Assembly (NCBI RefSeq): GCF_003814515.1
Contig: NZ_RKQJ01000003.1
Coordinates: forward strand, 124,001 to 188,000
Direction: 5' to 3'
DNA: 64,000 nucleotides
Source of the DNA: Salinicoccus roseus
GTDB taxonomy: Bacteria; Bacillota; Bacilli; Staphylococcales; Salinicoccaceae
Shown: positions 33,217 through 41,985 of the stretch, piece by piece
How positions within the stretch are numbered: position 1 is the first letter of the stretch
Layout: each line of letters opens with the position of its first letter
Notes under the pieces: generated by a model
What the model saw: only the letters and a program-made list of their open reading frames with translations
Told to the model about the DNA's origin: nothing
Databases searched by the model: none
Position numbers and translations under genes: made by a program

Positions 33217-33726
33217 ATGAAACGTGCTGAAGATATTGAAATCATTCCAATAAAAGTCGAAGACGACGGCAAGATACCCAACCACCCCGACTTCCCCCTA
33301 CTGATCTATAAGAGCGTGTTTGAAGATGGGGATGACATTCCCACTATCCTCAACTCCAATGACTGGTCCGGTGAATGGCTCGGTTCCGTCCACCCTTTCC
33401 ACCACTACCACAGCAACACCCATGAAGTGCTTGCGGTCAAAGAAGGACATGCCACACTCCAGCTTGGTGGTGAGCAGGGTGAGGTGGTAGAAGCGGAAAA
33501 AGGTGATGTCATCATCCTCCCTGCCGGCTATGGCCATAAGAAGATAGAAGCAAGTGATGATTATGCAAACTATGGTGCCTACCCTGGTGGCGTCAGCTTT
33601 GACATGTGCGATGGAGAGCCTGAAGAGCGGCCTGAGAAATTGAAGAATATAGAGGAAATATCAATGCCTGACTATGACCCTATGTTTGATCAAATAGGGC
33701 CCTTGGTCGCTCAGCAGAAAATATAA
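33217..33726 (+). CDS. Cupin-domain protein
   Basis: 169 residues. A single-domain cupin with metal motif 1 in HPFHHYHSNTHEVLAV and motif 2 in GDVIILPAGYGHKKI. It ends in a polar tail. GGAGGGATGAAG precedes the ATG at 33217. Cupins of this size can be isomerases, dioxygenases or simple sugar-binding proteins; similar proteins are often annotated only as cupin domain-containing. It stands alone at the border to the AT-rich defence island. Confidence 0.75.
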   Translation: MKRAEDIEIIPIKVEDDGKIPNHPDFPLLIYKSVFEDGDDIPTILNSNDWSGEWLGSVHPFHHYHSNTHEVLAVKEGHATLQLGGEQGEVVEAEKGDVIILPAGYGHKKIEASDDYANYGAYPGGVSFDMCDGEPEERPEKLKNIEEISMPDYDPMFDQIGPLVAQQKI

Positions 33727-33798
33727 TTGTTTGACTATGTTACTGAAGAACTGCATCCCTTATTTCGATAAAATAAATTATAGGCCTCTCTTTATGAT

Positions 33799-35823
33799 TT
33801 AATCCAATTCTTTAATTTCTTTTTTAAAAGCAAGTTTATCAACTTTAATGATTTTATCTACAGTGCTTAAATTTTCTATTATACTTTTAGAGTCCGCATC
33901 TTTTATAGTAAAACCAATTATAGTTTGTACATTATTATTTAAAGATTTCACTTTAGAGAGAAATGCTCTCATATCTTTTTCTACTATACTATGCTGATTA
34001 GGCTCATCGAACATAATAAAATTTGGATGGGTACCTCCATACTCTGCAGACACTTCTTGTAATGCAATCGTATAAGCCCAAATACCTCTTATATGATCAC
34101 TAGCTGAAGAATCAAACTTCAAATCATACCCCATAATCTCAGGCAACAATGTTTGATAAGATATACTAATATTTTCTTCTGGCTCCATGCTCCTGTAACC
34201 GAATTTTTTAAGATTGATTACGAATTTATTTTTTAAACTCTCTATTTTTTTATAATCTTCGTGAGAGTAATCATCTTTGATCAATTTACTTAACTTCTTT
34301 TTTAACCTCTCATAATCCTCAGAAATGTTAGTGAAGTCATTCTGAATATTCAATAGTTTTCCTTGCACTTCTTTCAATTTATCTAACTTTTGTTCTAACT
34401 TTATTTTTTTTAATATAACATGCTCATTATATTCATCATTTAATTTATACAAATCTTCTTTAATAGCCACAGCTAAAGCATTTAGTTTTTTTATTTTTTG
34501 AGAATATCTTTGTACTTTGTAGTTAATATCATTAATTATATCTTTTTTTTGAGAAATTATTGATTCAAATAAAATTTTTTGGCTTTTTAAATGCTTTATG
34601 TTTTCTTCAGGTGTCATTATTTCAGTATGATTTTGACTATTGAGTAATGTATCTTCTACTTTTTGACCACACGTTGGACAAACTCCTTCGTATATATTTG
34701 AACCTTTTTCTGATCCATAATTAACTATTTTTCTAATATCTATATTATTCTGAATATCATTACTTAAGTTTTCCAATCCTTCTTGTAAGCTAGCGATTTC
34801 TCTAGTTTCCTTATTTTGTTGATTGATTAAGTCACTTATTACAAACTCATAATTGCTGATATTTTCCTTAACTTGTAGTAACTCTTCATTCAAATTTTTA
34901 TTATCATTAGTGGTTTTATATTTATTTACAGCAATATTCTTTAATTCTGCCTCTGTAATATCTATACTTTCTTTTAAACTCAAAGAATTTTCATCAGAGA
35001 TAATCTCAATTTGATCTTTTTCTACAAAATTTAATTCTTTTGTTACACCCGCCAATCTTAACTCTGAATTCTTTAGATATGCATTTGTTTCTATATATAA
35101 TTCTTGCCATCTCATTTTATTCTCTTTTATTTTATCTTTTATTTCGGTTTTATTCTTAGATAATTCAATGGAATCCATATTAAGGATATATTCTATTGTC
35201 TTTTTTTTCGGTTCCTTTATCCCGAAGTTCGGAGCTCTGGACAATATATCACTCCAACCTCTTTTTTGCTCAATCATTATTGCTGCAAAAATATTTTGAA
35301 TATATAATTTTTTCTCTTTCCCATCGTAGCCTAATACATTAGGTAACTCTAATCCCATAAAATTTTCTAGGAAATGAAAGAATCCAAACTTTCCTTTTGC
35401 TGAATTTGAATCATGTACAAAAAAGTCTTCTTTTTTCACATATGGATTAAGCCTATCCTCATACTCGCCATATATTACAGTCATGAGATTATCATTTCTC
35501 GTCAAATCATTAACCGTTCGGAGAATAGTAATGATGTTTCTACCATTACTAATTTGCAAGAAAATATCAGCTTTCAAAACATTGAATATTTTTCCATCAG
35601 TATCTCTAATTTTGTTATTGTACGCCGCACTTAATACTTTAGAACCTCTTCCACCTATAATTTCTTCCATTCCTAAACAATACATAATTCCAGATATAAT
35701 AGAACTTTTACCTGAAGTATTCATTTCACTTGCAATTATATTTAAACCATTCTGAAATTTTTCATCGAAGATAAATGGTTCTTCTTCTGTAGTTATCTTT
35801 ATAATTAATCTGTTTATATTCAT
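33799..35823 (-). CDS. SMC/Rad50-like ATPase of an ABC three-component defence system
   Basis: About 674 residues. The N-terminal half-ATPase has Walker A (SEMNTSGKSSI, near 31-41). Two long coiled-coil arms (about 220-560) are joined by a zinc hook CPTCGQ (Cys382, Cys385). The C-terminal half has a Walker B in NFIMFDEPNQHS and a late strand. This is the Rad50/SMC build used by LmuB of Lamassu, DdmC and other ABC-3C systems, where it senses DNA ends or structures and releases an effector. The start is ATG 35823 (GGAG six bp before); an upstream GTG overlaps the previous gene. Very AT-rich, so horizontally acquired. It is the last gene of a four-gene operon. Confidence 0.8.
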   Translation of the reverse strand: MNINRLIIKITTEEEPFIFDEKFQNGLNIIASEMNTSGKSSIISGIMYCLGMEEIIGGRGSKVLSAAYNNKIRDTDGKIFNVLKADIFLQISNGRNIITILRTVNDLTRNDNLMTVIYGEYEDRLNPYVKKEDFFVHDSNSAKGKFGFFHFLENFMGLELPNVLGYDGKEKKLYIQNIFAAIMIEQKRGWSDILSRAPNFGIKEPKKKTIEYILNMDSIELSKNKTEIKDKIKENKMRWQELYIETNAYLKNSELRLAGVTKELNFVEKDQIEIISDENSLSLKESIDITEAELKNIAVNKYKTTNDNKNLNEELLQVKENISNYEFVISDLINQQNKETREIASLQEGLENLSNDIQNNIDIRKIVNYGSEKGSNIYEGVCPTCGQKVEDTLLNSQNHTEIMTPEENIKHLKSQKILFESIISQKKDIINDINYKVQRYSQKIKKLNALAVAIKEDLYKLNDEYNEHVILKKIKLEQKLDKLKEVQGKLLNIQNDFTNISEDYERLKKKLSKLIKDDYSHEDYKKIESLKNKFVINLKKFGYRSMEPEENISISYQTLLPEIMGYDLKFDSSASDHIRGIWAYTIALQEVSAEYGGTHPNFIMFDEPNQHSIVEKDMRAFLSKVKSLNNNVQTIIGFTIKDADSKSIIENLSTVDKIIKVDKLAFKKEIKELD

Positions 35824-35836
35824 ATTTGACTCCAAT

Positions 35837-36304
35837 CTAAACACTAAATAGATTACTAGTAATATTTTTTACCAACTTTTCTGTTAACGACCCTCCTAGA
35901 TCCTTAAAGAATTTTTTCTCGAAAAGAAAGATTTCTTTATCTTTCCAAATATTTTCCCCTATCTTTTTTCCTTTGTCGGTTAATCTAAAACTGCCATTTT
36001 GTTGAGTTTCTATTAGCCCATCGTATTTCATGTATTCAAGTGCTTTTATCACAGTGGAATCATATCTTAAATAAATAAATGTTTGTTCCGTTTTTATAAA
36101 TTCCATTAACTCTTTCTGACTCTCTGTAGAATGTAAATGATTCATTATTATTTGAAATTTAGATATTGAGCAACCTTTGCCTCTACAACACTTTAATAAA
36201 ATTAACAACAAAATCGTTGTTTTATACGTCAACCTATTATGATATGGAACCGCTTCTTTTTTTTGCAAAAATCTGATTCCTAGAATATTGGAGTTTATAT
36301 CCAT
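35837..36304 (-). CDS. Small middle component of the ABC-3C operon
   Basis: 155 residues. The second half looks like a winged helix (IKALEYMKYDGLIETQQNGSFRLTDKGKKIGE). Such small winged-helix 'middle components' (LmuC/DdmB position) bridge the SMC-like ATPase and the effector in ABC three-component systems. AAAGGAGCGTAATAG precedes the ATG, and it lies 13 bp after the effector gene and 13 bp before the ATPase gene. Assignment is by position, size and fold appearance, not by a strong sequence signature. Confidence 0.65.
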   Translation of the reverse strand: MDINSNILGIRFLQKKEAVPYHNRLTYKTTILLLILLKCCRGKGCSISKFQIIMNHLHSTESQKELMEFIKTEQTFIYLRYDSTVIKALEYMKYDGLIETQQNGSFRLTDKGKKIGENIWKDKEIFLFEKKFFKDLGGSLTEKLVKNITSNLFSV

Positions 36305-36317
36305 CTATTACGCTCCT

Positions 36318-37271
36318 TTAATAAAATTCCATATGACAATCTGCTAGCCAACTGCTTATAATAGATTGAGCTAACATCATCGAGGTCTCGGTTGTTAAAT
36401 ACTTTAGCTCATTGTTTAACGACTCTTCAAATTCATCTGAAAGATCTTTGTAGGTTTCTAAATTCATTTCATGATTATGGGACAAGAGAGTTTTTTCTTT
36501 CACTTTATTTTTAAAGACTCGCTCAATATTCATTACATCATTCCATATATCGGGGTATTCATTAGATAGTTTTTCTAGAGTAGCTTTCCCAAAAATATAT
36601 CTTTTAATATGATAATCAATTAATTTACTACTTCTTTCAGGATTTTCTTCTGCTGTTGGAGAAATAGCTTTCACTTTCCTTGAAACGTTTTTAGATTTTT
36701 CAGAATCCAAATTTTCCCAGTTTATAGACTCCTTTTCTAATTCGGGAATATCTAATTTTACATCGGTTATTTCTGTTCTAATCAGCCTTGCTATTTCTGT
36801 TTTAAAATCAGCGGCGACTTTTATATGCACTTGAAAATCTTCACTAATATACTCAAGATCTTTTGGGTTATTTTCTTTTGCTTTTAATATCATTCTCTGC
36901 TTTTTTTGACAGTGTTCTAATATTCTTTTATCTTTATATTCAGGAACCATGAAAATCCATCTTGTTATTTTTGCCACTCCAATTTTTTTTAAAATGACAT
37001 GATTATCAATTATTTTTTGTATATCATTTGTCACTTTATCTCTTTGCGATTCATACAATTTGTTATGATCTAGATTGGGATCATCAGGACAGTAGCACTG
37101 AATTACAACCCCCAATTTAGATTTAGTAAATCCTTCAATACCTCCATCTCCCTTATAATGGGCAGGAACTTCGTGAAAATACTCCTCTTTATAAATTATT
37201 CGACAAATATCTAAACATAACGTCTCCCATCGGTTGCCATCCAACTTATAATCTAACCAATTTATTACCAT
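36318..37271 (-). CDS. Predicted nuclease-like effector of the ABC-3C operon
   Basis: 317 residues. The N-terminal 65 residues look like a restriction-endonuclease fold: WETLCLDICRIIYKEEYF, then GDGGIEGF (Asp42, Glu46), then VVIQCYCP. The usual Q-x-K reads Q-C-Y, so the catalytic lysine is displaced or missing; K70 and K77 nearby may stand in. The rest is helical and charged and probably docks on the ATPase complex. In Lamassu/Ddm systems the first main gene is such a nuclease (LmuA/DdmA). The stop of the preceding small ORF and this ATG overlap by one base (TAATG), showing coupling. Confidence 0.65.
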   Translation of the reverse strand: MVINWLDYKLDGNRWETLCLDICRIIYKEEYFHEVPAHYKGDGGIEGFTKSKLGVVIQCYCPDDPNLDHNKLYESQRDKVTNDIQKIIDNHVILKKIGVAKITRWIFMVPEYKDKRILEHCQKKQRMILKAKENNPKDLEYISEDFQVHIKVAADFKTEIARLIRTEITDVKLDIPELEKESINWENLDSEKSKNVSRKVKAISPTAEENPERSSKLIDYHIKRYIFGKATLEKLSNEYPDIWNDVMNIERVFKNKVKEKTLLSHNHEMNLETYKDLSDEFEESLNNELKYLTTETSMMLAQSIISSWLADCHMEFY

Positions 37272-37462
37272 TATCTTTCCTCTCTTAATAATCGAATTGA
37301 TATGAAATTTTCTTTATTAGGTATTAACGTTAATAATTTCTTACTAATATAATGTACTTTCTTATTTGGCAAAATTTTTACTAGCACTAAATCAAATTCG
37401 ATATCTGTTTCTAGAACTTCTACCTCTAATCCCCTATAAAAATATTGATTACATTTTTTCAT
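37271..37462 (-). CDS. Small first ORF of the ABC-3C operon
   Basis: 63 residues from ATG 37462 (AAGGA ten bp upstream). The sequence is a run of short beta strands (YFYRGLEVEVLETDIEFDLVLVKI, then KKVHYISKKLLTLIP), fitting a small SH3-like barrel. It overlaps the effector ATG by one base, so it is translated with the system. Extra small genes are not part of the standard three-component set; it could be a regulator, an inhibitor or a specificity factor. No family is recognised. Confidence 0.55.
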   Translation of the reverse strand: MKKCNQYFYRGLEVEVLETDIEFDLVLVKILPNKKVHYISKKLLTLIPNKENFISIRLLREER

Positions 37463-37617
37463 AGTCTTCAAATCCTTAAAAGTTTTTACTGAAAAACTAA
37501 AATATAATATTATAACAATTCCTTAGAAAATATATGCCTAATTGACTCAAAGAAACACTAGCAAATTTGAAATTTTTCAAGCTATGAATTCTTTAAGCCC
37601 AACCCCTATAGTACAAG

Positions 37618-37854
37618 TTAGCCTAAAATATTCGCGCTATCGAATACGCTCTTGTTGTTGATCTTCGTCATCAGACGGCTGAACTTCTTGTCCGAGAGCG
37701 GCTCCGCCTCCAGTTTACTGTGGTGTCTGTTCAGGAGGTTTCTGAAGTTTTGTTCCAGTGCCTCATTACTGCGAATCGGCACCCGTTCATATCCAATACC
37801 CTCAAGACGCTTCATGATCTTCGCCTCAAGAGTGTCCTCTCTTTCGTAACTCAT
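37618..37854 (-). pseudogene. HsdR N-terminal fragment (type I restriction relic)
   Basis: 78 residues. EREDTLEAKIMKRLEGIGYE, then RNLLNRHHSKLEAEPLSDKKFSRLMTKINNKSVFDSANILG, follow the extreme N-terminus of type I restriction subunit HsdR, which is normally about 1000 residues. The frame stops right after the first domain and no further hsdR, hsdM or hsdS is present in the window. A promoter-like TATAAT lies upstream. It is probably a remnant left by replacement of a type I system; expression of the short piece cannot be excluded. Confidence 0.65.
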
Positions 37855-37952
37855 ATGTCATTCACTTATTCTTATCTATTGGAAGTTGCTTCCATTATAC
37901 TATAGATAACCCTCCGAAAAGAATATGTTGATTGAATTTAATACCTTTGAAA

Positions 37953-37989
37953 AAGCCCCTGCTTATATTGAATATGGTCAGGGGGCTTC
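37953..37989 (-). terminator. Terminator downstream of the mazF relic
   Basis: On the minus strand AGCCCCCTG pairs with CAGGGGCT around a 17-nt loop, followed by TTTTTC. Confidence 0.6.
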
Positions 37990-38053
37990 ATAGGAATACT
38001 TTATCTTATAGTTTATCGCTTATATCTCGTGGAAAGTCCTCACAAAAACCCTA

Positions 38054-38396
38054 CTAACCAATATATGTGATGGCATCAATGATCTTCTTGTAGTCTTCCA
38101 AAAAACCCCTTTCAACTTGGTCAGTCAATTTGGTACTTCTGTCCGCCGGGTCGATCGCTTTTATTTTTTCGCACAGTACGTAACCTGTGGTTCCATTATT
38201 TTTCGTCCTGCCGCTAATAGCGACATGTGTCGGGCAGCCTTTATCAGTATTGGTTATGGGCGGAACCCAGATCAAGCCCATGTATCTATGTACACCTTCC
38301 TACGATACAATAATGACGGGTCGATATCCTTGCCGCTCATGTGCTTTCGCTGGTGACATATTAATCTTTATAATCTCCCCGGCCTTAAATATTCAT
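38054..38396 (-). pseudogene. Broken MazF/PemK-type mRNA interferase
   Basis: The frame reads GEIIKINMSPAKAHERQGYRPVIIVS, then a TAG stop at 38300-38302, then EGVHRYMGLIWVPPITNTDKG ... LCEKIKAIDPADRSTKL to the normal end. This is a MazF fold with an in-frame nonsense codon. The likely original ATG (38396) is also one base out of frame with the body. MazF toxins cleave mRNA; this one should be dead. It lies directly downstream of an intact MazE-like antitoxin gene. Confidence 0.75.
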
Positions 38397-38470
38397 CCCT
38401 GCAAAAATAAAGCCTGCACCCTTTTTTAGAACATGAGTACAGAGGCATTATTTTTAAGCTGATCAATAGA

Positions 38471-38749
38471 TTACCATCCTTCTTTTCCCATCAGCTCGGC
38501 TTCATTCCAAAGAGATTCAGCTTCAGGCTTTCGACCATTGTAGTCCTCAAATAACTTTTGAAACGGTGTCAATTTATTCTTCGGTACCAATGAAATCCGG
38601 TTCGGTTCCACTTCCAACTCGATTTCGGTGGCGCCTACATCAAACCCTGCTTCTTTCAAGACTTCCCGAGTGAGTCTGACGCCCTGGCTGTTCCCCCACG
38701 GAAGGATTCTGGCTTCACAATGCAGCACTTTGCATTTTGTATCATCCAT
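38471..38749 (-). CDS. mazE: AbrB/MazE-type antitoxin
   Basis: About 92 residues. ARILPWGNSQGVRLTREVLKEAGFDVG is the swapped-hairpin AbrB/MazE DNA-binding domain. The acidic C-terminal tail (FEDYNGRKPEAESLWNEAELMG) is the part that would wrap the MazF toxin. The start at 38749 is preceded by AGGAGGAGATTGGGGGGC. The cognate mazF downstream is disrupted, so this is an orphan antitoxin that may still neutralise related toxins or simply persist. Confidence 0.8.
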   Translation of the reverse strand: MDDTKCKVLHCEARILPWGNSQGVRLTREVLKEAGFDVGATEIELEVEPNRISLVPKNKLTPFQKLFEDYNGRKPEAESLWNEAELMGKEGW

Positions 38750-38974
38750 GCCCCCCAATCTCCTCCTGATCATGTCATATCTGTAGTATATCCCACTTAT
38801 ATACCTTAATCACTTGATAACACGGCTTCGTCATTGAGCCACAATCATGTTCTGTAGGAATTACGCGAGGCAAATATGACGTCTGCAAAAACTGCCTTAA
38901 GGAGACTCATCTATACGGATAATTATGCTCTATTTAAATCATATCTTGGCAGGATATTGCCTTTTATTCTTTAC

Positions 38975-39083
38975 GTATAAACAAGCTATAACCCCTCTGG
39001 TAAAGGAGGATTTATGGCCACCGTCGTTGGGGTTTATCTGTATGTTTCGCGAAATGAACAGGACTGAAGGGATGTTAAATGAC
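38975..39083 (+). repeat. Duplicated yihY leader (copy without gene)
   Basis: This 109-bp stretch resembles 41876-41985, the leader of the yihY gene, including AAGCTATAA, TGTATGTTT, CGAAATGAA and GGACTGAAGGGATGTTAAATGAC. Here the ATG is followed at once by a large hairpin instead of yihY. Confidence 0.7.
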
Positions 39084-39150
39084 AATGGTATGCCCCCTTC
39101 AAAGTTTTTACTTTTTCAAGTGTCTACTTTGAAGGGAGCATACCATTTTT
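39084..39150. terminator. Large inverted repeat / terminator-like hairpin
   Basis: 22-bp arms (39084-39105 and 39126-39147) with one mismatch and a 20-nt loop, followed by TTTTT. The arms contain GGTATGC and CCTTCAAAGT and their complements. It could end transcripts from either side (convergent ltaS) or be a mobile-element remnant. Confidence 0.6.
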
Positions 39151-39221
39151 CTGAAGGGGCTTTTAAAGACGAATATATTGTCTTTTAAGCTTCAACATTC
39201 TTATTTTAGTTTTGATCTGAT

Positions 39222-41345
39222 TCATTCCGGCGGACCAGGTGGATTAGAACCGTAATCTGATGCTTCCAGCTCCGGTGCATCTGTTTCATATAGTTCCATG
39301 CTCGATTCTCCACCATTTTGTTCAATCAGGCTTGTTTCTTTCTCTGGGTGCTCTTCGAGGATATCCAATTGATCACGATATATATAATCGATTTCTTTTA
39401 ATTCATCCAGAGGTTCAGGGTTGTAGAAACGCAATAGATCTTTCATCAGAATTTCGTTGGAATGACTTAATTCTTCTCTCGCTTCGTCTCTATAGCGATA
39501 AAGTTCTTCCAATTCTTCTTTGGTAAATTGATCCTGCAGTGCCTCCCCTGACTCTGTGTCATAGATTTCCTGTTCAAAGAAAGTATATTCAGGCGTCACT
39601 ACACGTCCATTTCTGAGTGGGACGGTATTATCATGTTCTTCTGATAAAATATCCTGCCCCATAAATAAATAGCCATCTGTTTCCATGCCGAGTAAATGCA
39701 TTAAGGTTGGAAGCATGTCCACCTGACCACTGTATGTGTCGAACACTTCACCATTTCCAACGCCGGGAACATGCATGATGAACGGCACTCTTTGCATTTG
39801 AGTGTCATGGTATTGATTCCACTCCTCCGGATCTTCACCCACTAAAGGTGCCAATTCCGGGTTTCTCATATCGGAGATACCATAATGGTCACCATACATG
39901 ACTATGATCGAATCTTCATATAAGCCGCTTGACTTCAAGTAATTGAAGAATTCCTTCAACGCCTGGTCAGCATAATGTGCTGTGACGAAATAATTGTTGA
40001 TTGTATCATCCTCTGTCTGGGCAGCTGGAAACTCCACATTTTCCTCATCCAATGGATATGGGAAGTGATGAGAGACGGTGAGGAACTTGGAGTAGAATGG
40101 TTGAGGGAGCTGTTCAAGATACTCTACCGAATCATGGAAAAACAATTTATCTTTCAAGCCATATTCCATTGATCTGTCCCCGGACACATCATAAAACTCG
40201 GCATCAAAGAAGAAGTCATAGCCGAAACTTTGGTAAGTATCCGTCCTGTTCCAAAAAGAGCCAACATTCCCGTGAAAAGCAGCTGAGGTATACTCCCCAT
40301 GCTGGGCCAAAATATTTGGCGCTGAATGAAATGTATTTGTGGATCCCAATGATTGAAAAACACTGCCTTTAGGGAGACCGTACAGTGACAACTCACCTAA
40401 AACTTCAGCGTCTGATGACTTGCCCTGGCCGGTCTGATGGAAAAAGTTTTCAAAACTGTATGAGTCTTCATTGTCAAAGATGCTTGAAAGAAATGGCATG
40501 ACTTCGTGAGTTTGACCATATTCATCTTCCAGTTCGTAATCAATTAAGAACTGCTGCACACTTTCCAATCCAATTACAATCACGTTGCGGCCCTCTGCCG
40601 CCCCAAAGTATTCTGGATTTGGCGCTGCATGGTTTTCGGCCGAAAAGTTAAACACCTTCCCTAAATCTGACTCGTCAGCACTCACGCGCATCTGGCTGTT
40701 TTGAGATGATTGGAAAACATCATAACCGGTAAAGAAATTCAAACCTAAGTATTTAACTATATAATTCCTGTCAAAAGTGCGCGTTAATAATTGAGGGCGG
40801 TCAATTTCCGCCAATATCAGGTTCCCTACCAAAAGTAGGACACCCACTAATGTAACCATGGCTTTAGTACGCCTCTTATGTTCTTTCTTATCTTCAGCGA
40901 GCGGTGCCTCCTTTTTATAAAAGAACAGATAGACAAACAACATGATATCGACCCAGTATAAAAAGTCCCAAATCCTCATCATTTCAAATATGGAAGCAAA
41001 TAAGCCGGTGGTCACATTATTAGTGCCCGATACAATATTAAATGTCAGAAAATCAGCGAATTCCCTGTAATATAGTATGTTCGAATATAATAATAAAGTC
41101 ATTAAGAGTAACATTATGAACATTGCCCATTTTCTTAAACTTGGACTACTGAAAAATAGCGCGATGGACAACAATATGATACCGGTAGCAACCGGGTTGA
41201 TGAACAATATGATGTGTTCGAATATACCTGATACGCCTAGACTGAATTCAATCCAGTAAGCCATGTATGTTTTCAACCAGAACAAAAAAAGGAACAGGAT
41301 GAAATACCCATAGCGTTTATTCAATAATTCTTTTATGTTTGACAT
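39222..41345 (-). CDS. LtaS-family lipoteichoic acid synthase
   Basis: 707 residues. Five N-terminal membrane helices (about 12-175) are followed by an extracellular sulfatase-fold domain. The catalytic Thr is in HQTGQGKSSDAE (Thr305), with metal ligands in GLESVQ (Glu261) and VMYGDHYG. LtaS polymerises glycerol phosphate from phosphatidylglycerol onto a glycolipid anchor outside the membrane. A VSADES site near 221-226 could be the signal-peptidase processing point. It is about 60 residues longer than S. aureus LtaS because of an acidic tail ending in GSNPPGPPE, so it may be a paralogue such as a primase or stress-specific enzyme. Monocistronic. Confidence 0.85.
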   Translation of the reverse strand: MSNIKELLNKRYGYFILFLFLFWLKTYMAYWIEFSLGVSGIFEHIILFINPVATGIILLSIALFFSSPSLRKWAMFIMLLLMTLLLYSNILYYREFADFLTFNIVSGTNNVTTGLFASIFEMMRIWDFLYWVDIMLFVYLFFYKKEAPLAEDKKEHKRRTKAMVTLVGVLLLVGNLILAEIDRPQLLTRTFDRNYIVKYLGLNFFTGYDVFQSSQNSQMRVSADESDLGKVFNFSAENHAAPNPEYFGAAEGRNVIVIGLESVQQFLIDYELEDEYGQTHEVMPFLSSIFDNEDSYSFENFFHQTGQGKSSDAEVLGELSLYGLPKGSVFQSLGSTNTFHSAPNILAQHGEYTSAAFHGNVGSFWNRTDTYQSFGYDFFFDAEFYDVSGDRSMEYGLKDKLFFHDSVEYLEQLPQPFYSKFLTVSHHFPYPLDEENVEFPAAQTEDDTINNYFVTAHYADQALKEFFNYLKSSGLYEDSIIVMYGDHYGISDMRNPELAPLVGEDPEEWNQYHDTQMQRVPFIMHVPGVGNGEVFDTYSGQVDMLPTLMHLLGMETDGYLFMGQDILSEEHDNTVPLRNGRVVTPEYTFFEQEIYDTESGEALQDQFTKEELEELYRYRDEAREELSHSNEILMKDLLRFYNPEPLDELKEIDYIYRDQLDILEEHPEKETSLIEQNGGESSMELYETDAPELEASDYGSNPPGPPE

Positions 41346-41875
41346 ACTTTCACTTCCCTATTCTCTATCTTGTTTCTGGACCACTAATGGTTCATAAAGG
41401 TTCTATACGGACCATTCATAGTGAATTAAGATAGAGTAAAATATAAGAAATCCCTCAAGCAGGCGGGGACGGTTTGGTAACAGGCAACAAGTAAAATTGA
41501 AATGCCTTAACATCAATATATGGACAGTTACTTCATCCACTTCATTGAGGTGTTATCCCTTCTGCAAAGCCTATATTGATGATTCTTATCTTTACACTCA
41601 CAGCCTCGGATTTTTACAAATCCTTTACGAACTTTATCAATACTTTTTATTATAGAACAATATGTAGTTTTTAAGCAAAAAATACTCGTATATCAACAAG
41701 GACATTTACAAATATTTAATAAAGAAAAACAATTTAGCATTAATGATTTCGTTTGTCAAAAAAAGCTGGACAGTTGCTTGTAACCCATATAACTCAAAAA
41801 GACTTCCAATGGCTGATCGATTGCCAGGTGGAACTGCTGAACTAGACTGGAGTAGGCGCATAAAAAGCCGGGTAT
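41346..41875. other. Intergenic region without recognised genes
   Basis: AT-rich non-coding DNA upstream of the divergent ltaS-like and yihY genes. I see promoter-like AT tracts but no ORF with a ribosome site and no RNA motif. Confidence 0.5.
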
Positions 41876-41985
41876 GTATAAGCAAGCTATAATCCCTGTG
41901 GTGAAGCGATATTCATAATCACAGCTGTTGGTGTTTTTCCTGTATGTTTTACGAAATGAATAGGACTGAAGGGATGTTAAATGAC
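41876..41985 (+). repeat. yihY leader, second member of duplicated segment
   Basis: The counterpart of 38975-39083. It supplies the GAAGGGATGTTAA ribosome site of the yihY start codon at 41981, so this copy is the functional one. Confidence 0.7.

Noticed and set aside
38925-39188. 87-codon open frame on the plus strand
   Set aside because: It runs through the duplicated yihY leader and the hairpin, has no ribosome site and is better explained by those repeats.
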